This document shows, in pieces, positions 1-5,898 of a stretch of 21,900 nt of DNA; positions within the stretch are counted from its first letter, which is position 1, and each line of letters starts with the position of its first letter. The translations under genes were made by a program, and so were the position numbers. The DNA comes from an uncultured Selenomonadales bacterium (lineage in GTDB: Bacteria > Bacillota > Negativicutes > Selenomonadales > Selenomonadaceae): the NCBI GenBank assembly GCA_937877655.1, contig CALFJC010000091.1:1-21900 (forward strand), given 5' to 3'. Below the pieces are notes generated by a model that saw only the letters and a program-made list of their open reading frames with translations, was not told where the DNA came from and made no database searches.

Positions 1-17
1 TCAAGGATGACGACTGA
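1..17 (+). CDS. 3' end of a small peptide gene (tandem copy 1, cut by window edge)
   Basis: The first 17 bases read (..)K-D-D-D-stop and are identical to the last bases of the complete peptide gene at 272-370. The identity runs on through the downstream terminator, with an offset of 353. This is therefore the tail of an upstream tandem copy whose body lies outside the window. Confidence 0.6.
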
Positions 18-44
18 TCACTAACTGCGTTAAGTATAGCGCAA

Positions 45-87
45 CCCCCGAGACATGCTGTTACCGGCAGACATGCTCGGGGGTTTT
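45..87 (+). terminator. Rho-independent terminator of peptide copy 1
   Basis: CCCCCGAG (45-52) pairs with CTCGGGGG (76-83), with a short inner CTG/CAG stem, followed by TTTT. On the minus strand the hairpin is followed by TTGCG rather than a T run, so it should stop plus-strand transcripts and let leftward ones through. Confidence 0.75.
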
Positions 88-134
88 GCTTTGTGATAAC
101 GATGAAGTTTAGTTTTGCAAGTTCGTGTATGCAC

Positions 135-164
135 ATTATATCAGCCGAAAAAACTTTTTGGCAA
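135..164 (-). promoter_or_regulatory. Sigma-70-type promoter, antisense to peptide copy 1
   Basis: Read on the minus strand: -35 TTGCCA (159-164), 18-base spacer, -10 TATAAT (135-140), with an extended TGA just upstream of the -10. It points left, towards the terminator and peptide gene copy 1. Confidence 0.7.
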
Positions 165-211
165 GAAATTTTTCTCCATGAACGACACGGCTTTATTTTT
201 TTGAAATTCTT

Positions 212-220
212 TGATAAAAT
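212..220 (+). promoter_or_regulatory. Probable extended -10 promoter of the 32-aa peptide gene
   Basis: TG-A-TAAAAT at 212-220 is an extended -10 element (five of six match TATAAT). No good -35 is seen 17 bases upstream. Initiation near 227 would give a ~45-nt leader and an mRNA of roughly 210 nt ending at the 398-440 terminator. Confidence 0.4.
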
Positions 221-226
221 TCGTCT

Positions 227-270
227 GTCGTTATCCGACCCCGATTGTATGAGAAAAAGGGGGTGACGAC
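227..270 (+). promoter_or_regulatory. Leader hairpin that would mask the SD of the peptide gene
   Basis: GTCGT (227-231) can pair with ACGAC (266-270), and ACCCC (238-242) with GGGGT (260-264). The right arm contains the SD site AAGGGGGTGA (257-266). Burying the SD in a 5' structure is typical of type I toxin mRNAs. The pairing was found by eye, with no energy calculation. Confidence 0.45.
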
Positions 271-271
271 G

Positions 272-370
272 TTGGACGAAATACGTGAGCTTATAAAAAA
301 AATCGTAGTGAACGTTAGCGGACGTATCATCTACGAAATACTCAAACATCTTTTCAAGGATGACGACTGA
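272..370 (+). CDS. 32-aa amphipathic peptide, candidate type I toxin
   Basis: Thirty-two codons from a TTG start (272-274), placed 5 bases after the strong SD AAGGGGGTGA. The peptide begins MDEIRELIKK, has a central I/V-rich stretch and ends HLFKDDD. It looks like one amphipathic or partly hydrophobic helix with an acidic tail. The GTG at 263 overlaps the SD and is a less likely start. A tandem copy lies upstream, a dedicated terminator downstream, and an antisense transcription unit runs across the gene. That layout matches type I toxin-antitoxin loci such as bsrG/SR4 and txpA/RatA, whose toxins are small helical peptides. I do not recognise the peptide itself. It is less hydrophobic than Fst, so a non-toxic regulatory peptide remains possible. 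Confidence 0.6.
   Translation: MDEIRELIKKIVVNVSGRIIYEILKHLFKDDD
295..336 (-). terminator. Antisense terminator embedded in the peptide gene
   Basis: Read leftward, TCGTAG (complement of 331-336) and CTACGA (complement of 303-308) form the outer stem. ACGT/ACGT (322-325 with 312-315) forms the inner stem around a 6-base loop. Eight T residues follow (complement of A at 295-302). On the plus strand the same bases are codons, so the terminator works on the minus strand only. Confidence 0.7.
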
Positions 371-397
371 TCACTAACTGCGTTAAGTATAGCGCAA

Positions 398-440
398 CCC
401 CCGAGACACGCTGTTACCGGCAGACATGCTCGGGGGTTTT
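398..440 (+). terminator. Rho-independent terminator of peptide copy 2
   Basis: CCCCCGAG (398-405) and CTCGGGGG (429-436) form the outer stem, followed by TTTT. It lies 27 bases after the peptide stop codon and nearly duplicates the 45-87 terminator. Confidence 0.8.
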
Positions 441-445
441 GCTTT

Positions 446-475
446 GTGACAACGTTGGACGAATTATCTTGTTGA
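446..475 (+). pseudogene. Truncated start of a third peptide copy
   Basis: 446-463 matches 263-280 (the start region of the 32-aa gene) at 17 of 18 bases, then diverges and reaches TGA after only six codons (M-D-E-L-S-C). It has no SD. It looks like the leftover 5' end of a deleted third tandem copy. Confidence 0.4.
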
Positions 476-493
476 AATCTTTGTGTTTTGGGC

Positions 494-522
494 ATTATAT
501 CAGCCGAAAAAACTTTTGGCAA
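494..522 (-). promoter_or_regulatory. Consensus promoter of antisense RNA copy 2
   Basis: Minus strand: TTGCCA (517-522), 17-base spacer, TATAAT (494-499), with extended TGA. It is nearly identical to the 135-164 promoter. Its only sensible target is leftward, across the peptide gene. Confidence 0.75.
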
Positions 523-545
523 GAAATTTTTTCTCCGGCAACGAC

Positions 546-581
546 AAAACCCCCAAATATCTTTCGATATAAGGAGGTTTT
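546..581. terminator. Hairpin with flanking A and T runs, probable bidirectional terminator
   Basis: AAAACCCCCAAATATC (546-561) and GATATAAGGAGGTTTT (566-581) pair at 13 of 16 positions around a TTTC loop. It lies about 70 bases past the stop of the restriction-modification gene and could end that leftward transcript. Confidence 0.5.
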
Positions 582-626
582 GCCGTGCTATTCTAACAAA
601 CTGTCAAATCAAGAAAGGATAAGCAG

Positions 627-654
627 ATTATATCAGCCGCGAAAAATTTTTCAA
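627..654 (-). promoter_or_regulatory. Promoter-like sequence overlapping the stop of the RM gene
   Basis: Minus strand: TTGAAA (649-654), 16-base spacer, TATAAT (627-632). The GGCTGATATAAT core is identical to that of the two antisense promoters. The -35 overlaps the TGA stop of the restriction-modification gene. No product is visible to its left except the hairpin at 546-581 and the array. Confidence 0.5.
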
Positions 655-3600
655 GCGTCAAAGTCAATTTCGGGCAAATTTTTTACGATGTCCAATGTTT
701 TCAGGCTCACGGTGATTGAACTCAGGATTAAATTTAAAATGTAGCGCGGCTCGGAGTGTTCGGTCGCCCAATCGTTCGGATTGTTGGTTATTCCGCTCGC
801 CTTGTCGGTTTTTATCTGATAGCGGTCGATTATCCATTCCAACGGACTCCGTCCGTTCACGACGTATTCAAAACTCCGCGCAGGGATATTTTTTATCGTA
901 ATATCCTCGTTGTAAATCAAAGTCGTCTTGTCGGGGCTGAGTTTCATTTTCTTGACGACAAAATTATTTTTCTCCGCGCCCAAAATTTCAACCTGCGCGG
1001 GCTCTTGTGATTCGTAATTCAAATGAATCGCCGCAAGCTTCCGCCCCGCACGGCTTATCGCCCAAAATTTCTCCGCATCCTCTGCCAAAATGATTTTCGG
1101 CAGAGATTTTTTTAACTCGGCAGAAAATTTTTCCCGATAACTCGGCAAATGTAAAAAGCCATACACATAATAGAAAATGTCTTCCTTGACAACCGCGCCA
1201 TATAAATTTTTCGCCCGATTCAATATCCAATCAGAAATTCCGTCCCGCCGCGCCATGTTCTCGCCGAATAAAGAGCCCTGCGCCGTTTCTTCGTAATAAT
1301 ACAAAGGATAACATTGTCCGTTGAATTGAAATTGCACGTCGGTAATATTTTTCGTGATGAAAACGGAAAAATCTCTGTCGCCATAAACTACACAGATTAA
1401 AAGATTTTCTTCGCGCCCCGTCGGGAAAAATTTTTGCATTTGACCCGGATAATTAACCAAATACTCGTCGAAGTAAAGATTTGTCTTGCAGAACGGGCGA
1501 TACATTGCCTCAACAACCTGCGCGGCGTCAAATTCGAGTTCAACGCCACGATTTTTATCATTTTTAAGTTCTCGCGTCCAAGAAATTTTTTTCGTGTCAA
1601 TTTCCGTCGGCGAATGCGTGTTGTAGTAGTCAATCGTCGTTTGAATGTTCGTTTCGAGTTTTGAACGCGAAAAATTGTAAATCCAGGCGTCCCGACCCGA
1701 TTCCAGCCCTCTTGAACGTGTCATGAACCAAATCCCATATTTGGGATTTGAACTTTCGTGCAACGGAATGAACGTTTCAAAGAGATTTCCGCGCTGATTT
1801 ATCCAATCGCCGCGCTCGTTCGGCGTCAATGGCTTGAATTCTTCGCTTAAAACGCTCGGAAGATTTTTAATTCGCAAAAGTTTTTCCTCGCGAGTGAGAT
1901 AATCGCCAATATCTTTGTAAAAAATCCTCGCAGAGCCTTCGTGAGCACCTTTTACAAGGATTGTTATCGCTATCGGGGCGCGTGAACCACTTCCAAACAC
2001 TTTTCCACCCTCTCGACGCGACATTTCGCCTTGCGTACGCTGATTTCCGCGCAAATTGAACACATATATCTCGCTGAACTCGTTTTCAAAGCATTTTCGC
2101 AAGCCGGTCATCGCCGCGCCGTCTATCCAGCCCGCATTCGTCACGAAACCGATAATTCCTTCGGAAATTCTGTCGCTCGCCCAACGAAAAGCCTTTATGT
2201 AACTGTCATAAAGAGAATTTTTATTGGTCGCGTCGGTTTTTGCGGCGTAAGTCGCTGAAATTCGGTTTTCAAGGCGCGGATAAAACTCATTTTGATTGTT
2301 ATCATTGGCTGAACGCTGTCCGACCGAATAAGGCGGGTTGCCAACGATAATTTCAATGCGAGTATCCTGCTGTTTCTTGACGCGGGCAGAATTTATTTCA
2401 ATCGGGTCGCGAAAATCTTTAAAATTCATCTGTCCTTCGGCGTTTTCGTCCTGTTCGGCGGCTTGAAATGTGTCCGTGAAACAAATTCCCTCAAAAAATT
2501 TGTAATCGTCAATCTTCGCGGCGTCGTGAAAGGAATTTTCGATATTAATCGCCGCAATGTAGTATGCAAGCAAAACAATTTCATTTGCATGAAGTTCGCT
2601 CTGATATTTTCGGCGCAAATCCTTTTTCTGAATCAAATTCGATTGAATAAGGCGCGTGAGGAAAGTTCCTGTGCCCGTGAACGGGTCAAGGACGTGAATA
2701 TTTTTATCGGAGAGCGTTTTACCGAAATTTTTCTTCAAAACGTCGTTGACGGAGCGCAAAATAAAATCGACGACTTCAACGGGCGTATAAACAATGCCGA
2801 GTTTGTCGACAGTCTTTGGCATTGCGATTTTGAAAAACTTTTCGTAAAGCTCAATGATAATTTTCTGCTTATCTTCGGCAGTCTCGGCGATTGCGCAACG
2901 TTCACGAACCGAATCATAAAATTTTTGGAGCTGCGCGGAGTCTTCATCGGTGTCTTGGGTATCGAAGACGGCTAAAATCTTTTCAAGCGACTGCGAAACG
3001 GGATTATTTTTAACGAAGGAATAATTTTCAAAGAGAGCCTCGAAAACCGGGCGCGCAATTAAATGTTGAGCCAACAACTCGACGGCTTTTTCCGTTGAAA
3101 TGGCGGCGTTGAGGTTTTGTTGAAGGTTGTAAATGAAAATATTGAACTCTTTTTGGGGCTTGCCGGGCACGGAGATAAGATTTTTGATGCGTTGAGTGTG
3201 ACGATCTGCAATTTCGGCAATATCTTTAGCCCATTGCTCCCAATAACGGCGATTTCCGACGCGCTCGACCATTCTGGCATAAAGAAAATCCTGCCACATT
3301 TCAAATTCAAGCGTGAATTGGAAAGTATCATCGCCGCCGCCGATAATAACATGCCCGCCGCCGAGATTTCCGCCGCCTTTTTTGTGTTTCAACTTAATTT
3401 CTTCGATAAAAATATCAATTCGCTTGTCATGAGCGCGCAGGGCGTTCAAAACGTCCCAAATAACGTTGTAAGTTGCGCTTGAGGCGAGAACGTCTTCAGG
3501 ATTTTTTTCAAGCGGCACAACGACGGGGATAATTATGTAACCGTACTTTTTTCCGTGAGCTTTTCGCATGACGCGCCCGACTGCTTGAACAATTTCGACT

Positions 3601-5234
3601 TTTGACTTGCGCGAAGACAAAAATAAAACGGCGTCAAGCGCGGGCACATCGACACCTTCCGATAAACAGCGGACGTTCGTCAAAATTCTGCAATTATTTC
3701 CTTCGGACGGAGTATTTTTCAGCCAGCGAAGATTTTTATCGCGTTCGGAGCTTTTTTGGGTGCCGTCAACGTGTTTTGACTCGACATTGAGGAGATTTTT
3801 TTTATTTTCGGCGAGCGCGTTGAAAGTTTTGGAGATAATTTTGGAGTCTGTGATTTTTGGGCAAAAAGCAACGGCGGTATGCATGGGCGCGGGGTCAACT
3901 TCGGCTAATTCTTCGGAAATGTTAATCATTTTTTTGGAAAGAGCGTTGATACAGCCGTTAATCTTCGCCGTGTCGTCCGCAGATTTTTTATCGTCGGAAA
4001 ATTTTTCGTTGACGGCGAGAACGATAACTTTATAATCGGAAAGGAGATTTTTTTCGACAGCGTCGCCGAAATTCAGGCGGTAAAATTCTTCGCCGTAAAA
4101 TTTTTTATCATCCATGCTCCAAACGGTAATATCATCGCTTGCGGCTCTTTTTTTGGCGTCGGAAGTATAAAGGCGCGGCGTAGCGGTCATGTAAAGGCGT
4201 TTTTTTCCGCGAATGAAGTTTTGATCATGAACGGCGGTAAATTGCGTTGCAAAATCTTTAGAAGAACCTGTTGTTCGGTGTGCTTCGTCGCAAATAATCA
4301 AATCAAATTCGGTTTTTGTATCGGCAACTTTGTCGAGCGATTGATAAGTGGAGAAAATGACGGTCATTGCGTCGTTAAAAGACTTTAAGCGGCGAGAAAT
4401 TTTAATTGTGTCGGTTGTGGCGGGCAAAGGAAGGTTGACGCTCCTAATTTCGTCGTCGGTTTTGTTTGAAACGGTTTTATCGGAGCAAACGCAAATGTAA
4501 TTGAAAGGATTTTCGGCGAAGGTCGCCCATTCGTGAAGAATTTGACTTAAAAGCGAGATTGAAGGCACCAAAAATAAAATTTTGCCTGTCGGAAAAAGTT
4601 TTTCGGCGATTTTAAGGGAAGTGTAGGTTTTTCCCGTCCCGCAAGCCATGATTAACTTGCCGCGATTATGATTTTGGAAATAAAGTTGCGCGGAGTTGAT
4701 GGCGTCAAGCTGGTGCGGAAGAGGTTCGCGGAAATTATTGACGGCTTGCCTGCCGAAAGTGCCGTTGTCGAGTTTTTCCCAATCGACGGCGGCATTTCTC
4801 AATTCTTCCATACCGATTCTTAAGACTTCCGGCGATTGATTCTGCAAAGTAATTTCTGCGTTGTCGTTTAAGTTGTCGGAAGTGGAAATCCAGAGCCGCG
4901 CTGAAAATTTTTGTCCGTTGAAAGTCTTTGAACTGGTTGCAAGAAAGGTATCGACGGCGGGTTTATCGATTTGCGTTGATTCGGCGTAAAATTTGCATTG
5001 CACCGCCCAAAATTCGCCGTCAACAGTTTTGGCGACAATATCAATGCCCAAATCTTTATTGCCGAGTTCGTCACGGAAAGGAAATTCATTCCACAGCCAC
5101 ACTTCGGAAAATTTTCCTTGATAAACGGGATAAGTCAGCAGGAAATATTTCATCAGCCGTTCAAATTTTTCTCCGCGTTCGTGTTCGGAAATATTTTCGT
5201 CTCGATATTTGATTAAAAGTTCATCAATCGTCAT
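651..5234 (-). CDS. Type ISP single-chain restriction-modification enzyme (nuclease-helicase-methyltransferase)
   Basis: About 1527 aa, close to LlaGI/LlaBIII-type enzymes, which join cleavage, DNA translocation and adenine-N6 methylation in one chain. Domains in order: an Mrr-like PD-(D/E)XK nuclease (D near 65, QCK near 80); an SF2 helicase with Walker A GTGKT (~200), DEAH (~317), TATP (~351) and QAVGRVMR (~551); a helical coupler (~590-800); a gamma-class N6-adenine methyltransferase with DPFTGTG (~851) and NPPY (~967); and a C-terminal target-recognition region without obvious motifs. All the key motifs are present, so it is probably active. I chose the ATG at 5234 because GGAGG lies 8 bases upstream; a TTG at 5240 would sit too close to that SD. 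It overlaps the HicB-like gene by 11 bases and is surely cotranscribed. The family call is from motif order; the recognition sequence cannot be predicted. Confidence 0.9.
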   Translation of the reverse strand: MTIDELLIKYRDENISEHERGEKFERLMKYFLLTYPVYQGKFSEVWLWNEFPFRDELGNKDLGIDIVAKTVDGEFWAVQCKFYAESTQIDKPAVDTFLATSSKTFNGQKFSARLWISTSDNLNDNAEITLQNQSPEVLRIGMEELRNAAVDWEKLDNGTFGRQAVNNFREPLPHQLDAINSAQLYFQNHNRGKLIMACGTGKTYTSLKIAEKLFPTGKILFLVPSISLLSQILHEWATFAENPFNYICVCSDKTVSNKTDDEIRSVNLPLPATTDTIKISRRLKSFNDAMTVIFSTYQSLDKVADTKTEFDLIICDEAHRTTGSSKDFATQFTAVHDQNFIRGKKRLYMTATPRLYTSDAKKRAASDDITVWSMDDKKFYGEEFYRLNFGDAVEKNLLSDYKVIVLAVNEKFSDDKKSADDTAKINGCINALSKKMINISEELAEVDPAPMHTAVAFCPKITDSKIISKTFNALAENKKNLLNVESKHVDGTQKSSERDKNLRWLKNTPSEGNNCRILTNVRCLSEGVDVPALDAVLFLSSRKSKVEIVQAVGRVMRKAHGKKYGYIIIPVVVPLEKNPEDVLASSATYNVIWDVLNALRAHDKRIDIFIEEIKLKHKKGGGNLGGGHVIIGGGDDTFQFTLEFEMWQDFLYARMVERVGNRRYWEQWAKDIAEIADRHTQRIKNLISVPGKPQKEFNIFIYNLQQNLNAAISTEKAVELLAQHLIARPVFEALFENYSFVKNNPVSQSLEKILAVFDTQDTDEDSAQLQKFYDSVRERCAIAETAEDKQKIIIELYEKFFKIAMPKTVDKLGIVYTPVEVVDFILRSVNDVLKKNFGKTLSDKNIHVLDPFTGTGTFLTRLIQSNLIQKKDLRRKYQSELHANEIVLLAYYIAAINIENSFHDAAKIDDYKFFEGICFTDTFQAAEQDENAEGQMNFKDFRDPIEINSARVKKQQDTRIEIIVGNPPYSVGQRSANDNNQNEFYPRLENRISATYAAKTDATNKNSLYDSYIKAFRWASDRISEGIIGFVTNAGWIDGAAMTGLRKCFENEFSEIYVFNLRGNQRTQGEMSRREGGKVFGSGSRAPIAITILVKGAHEGSARIFYKDIGDYLTREEKLLRIKNLPSVLSEEFKPLTPNERGDWINQRGNLFETFIPLHESSNPKYGIWFMTRSRGLESGRDAWIYNFSRSKLETNIQTTIDYYNTHSPTEIDTKKISWTRELKNDKNRGVELEFDAAQVVEAMYRPFCKTNLYFDEYLVNYPGQMQKFFPTGREENLLICVVYGDRDFSVFITKNITDVQFQFNGQCYPLYYYEETAQGSLFGENMARRDGISDWILNRAKNLYGAVVKEDIFYYVYGFLHLPSYREKFSAELKKSLPKIILAEDAEKFWAISRAGRKLAAIHLNYESQEPAQVEILGAEKNNFVVKKMKLSPDKTTLIYNEDITIKNIPARSFEYVVNGRSPLEWIIDRYQIKTDKASGITNNPNDWATEHSEPRYILNLILSSITVSLKTLDIVKNLPEIDFDA

Positions 5235-5631
5235 TGGCAACGCCTCCGAATTTAAAATTTCCGTAAGTCAACCGAAAAGCCCGCCACAACATTTCAAAAC
5301 GCGGATATTGTTTGGTCTTCGGAGCCTTATCGCCTGCGCGGAGCCAACCGCGCCGCCCTAAAAGGTCAACATCAATGTTAAGCGAGCCGATAAAAAAATT
5401 TCTTGAATCGGTATCAAAAATTCCGTCGTTCAGATATTCAAACGGCTCGTCATAAGTTTTTTCTTCGTCACTGTCCTCTATCACACAGGCGATTAAATCA
5501 TGTGCCATATAAATTGCCTCCGCCAAAGTACTTCCGGAAGTCATATGACAACCTTGCGCAGTGACGGCGTAATAAGCAACTTTCCAACCGCTTGATGACT
5601 TCCATGCTTCTTTGAAAAACCAAACTTTCAT
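5224..5631 (-). CDS. HicB-like small protein, first gene of the RM operon
   Basis: 135 aa. The N-terminal ~60 residues (YYAVTAQGCHMTSGSTLAEA, then an amphipathic helix) follow the HicB antitoxin pattern of two short strands, G-C/F, S/T-L-xEA and a helix. The rest is acidic and then basic, without a recognised DNA-binding motif. No HicA toxin gene is adjacent, so a classical HicAB pair is not supported. The overlap with the type ISP gene suggests cotranscription and perhaps translational coupling. A role as controller or partner of the restriction enzyme is inference only. The ATG is preceded by GGGAG with 9 bases between. Function otherwise unknown. Confidence 0.6.
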   Translation of the reverse strand: MKVWFFKEAWKSSSGWKVAYYAVTAQGCHMTSGSTLAEAIYMAHDLIACVIEDSDEEKTYDEPFEYLNDGIFDTDSRNFFIGSLNIDVDLLGRRGWLRAGDKAPKTKQYPRFEMLWRAFRLTYGNFKFGGVANDD

Positions 5632-5660
5632 TTCAGTGCACTCCCTAAAAATTTTTGTCG

Positions 5661-5669
5661 ATTATATCA
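5661..5669 (-). promoter_or_regulatory. Extended -10 promoter of the HicB-like/RM operon
   Basis: Minus strand TG-A-TATAAT about 30 bases before the HicB-like start codon. There is no good -35; that position falls in the upstream terminator. Confidence 0.55.
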
Positions 5670-5680
5670 CACTCAAACGG

Positions 5681-5708
5681 AAAAAGCCCCGCCGTTTGAC
5701 GAGGCTTT
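5681..5708 (-). terminator. Terminator after the cobalamin operon
   Basis: Minus strand AAAGCCTCG (5700-5708) pairs with CGGGGCTTT (5683-5691), including one T-G wobble, followed by more T residues. It lies about 150 bases past the cobyric acid synthase stop and just before the RM operon promoter. Confidence 0.7.
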
Positions 5709-5721
5709 ATTAATTTGCGAC

Positions 5722-5785
5722 AAGTCAGCAAGAAAATTTTATCAGCCGTTCAAATTTTTCGCCGCGTTCGTGTTCGGAAATATTT
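5722..5785 (-). pseudogene. Fragment of a second type ISP enzyme gene (N-terminal codons only)
   Basis: 64 bases match 5132-5196, inside the intact RM gene, with a few substitutions and a one-base deletion. Translated, it gives NISEHERGEKFERL as in the intact enzyme (residues ~14-28), then shifts frame and stops. Orientation is the same as the intact gene, 590 bases upstream. It is either a relic of an earlier RM gene at this locus or a partial duplication. Confidence 0.65.
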
Positions 5786-5825
5786 CTAAAAAAAAATGCC
5801 GCTGTCGTCTGATTTTGAATAAGGA

Positions 5826-5898
5826 AATCTTCAGCAAATTCATATTCAAAAATTTTTTCAGCCCATGATTTTCTTCAGCAAGTCCATATTCAAACTTT
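5826..5898 (-). repeat. Duplicated 3' tail of the cobyric acid synthase gene
   Basis: The last coding bases (about 5871-5898) recur imperfectly at about 5826-5853, 45 bases downstream of the originals and past the stop codon. The shared core is TCTTCAGCAA followed by CATATTCAAA, with a few differences. Confidence 0.5.

Larger units (their letters stand above)
1..128 (-). ncRNA. Putative antisense antitoxin RNA, copy 1 (3' end outside window)
   Basis: Inferred transcript starting about 7 bases downstream of the -10 box at 135-140 and running leftward across the terminator and 3' end of peptide copy 1. By analogy with copy 2, its terminator would lie inside the peptide gene, off the left edge of the window. 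No expression evidence is available. Confidence 0.45.
1..454 (+). repeat. Tandem direct repeat, period 353 (copies 1-101 and 354-454)
   Basis: Bases 1-101 recur at 354-454 with only a couple of substitutions, for example ACATG/ACACG in the terminator stem and TGAT/TGAC after it. A second shared block follows each copy: the minus-strand promoter segment at about 131-176 recurs at about 491-535. Each unit thus comprises peptide-gene tail, terminator, spacer and antisense promoter. The spacers differ, so the units have diverged outside the functional parts. Confidence 0.9.
295..487 (-). ncRNA. Putative antisense antitoxin RNA, copy 2 (~190 nt)
   Basis: The RNA is bounded by a consensus promoter (494-522) and an intrinsic terminator (295-336). 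It would be complementary to most of the peptide coding region and all of its terminator. It would read through the 398-440 hairpin, which has no T run in this direction. Length and layout resemble 3'-overlapping antitoxins such as SR4. This is an inference from sequence only. Confidence 0.6.

Noticed and set aside
398..440. Bidirectional terminator that would block the antisense RNA
   Set aside because: The hairpin is followed by TTTT only on the plus strand; on the minus strand TTGCG follows, so leftward transcription should pass.
2463..2975. 170-codon open frame on the plus strand
   Set aside because: Antisense to the methyltransferase and coupler part of the type ISP enzyme, with no SD and no family resemblance.
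5224..5631. Complete HicAB toxin-antitoxin pair
   Set aside because: No HicA-like open frame occurs on either side; the neighbours are the RM gene and a promoter/terminator gap.
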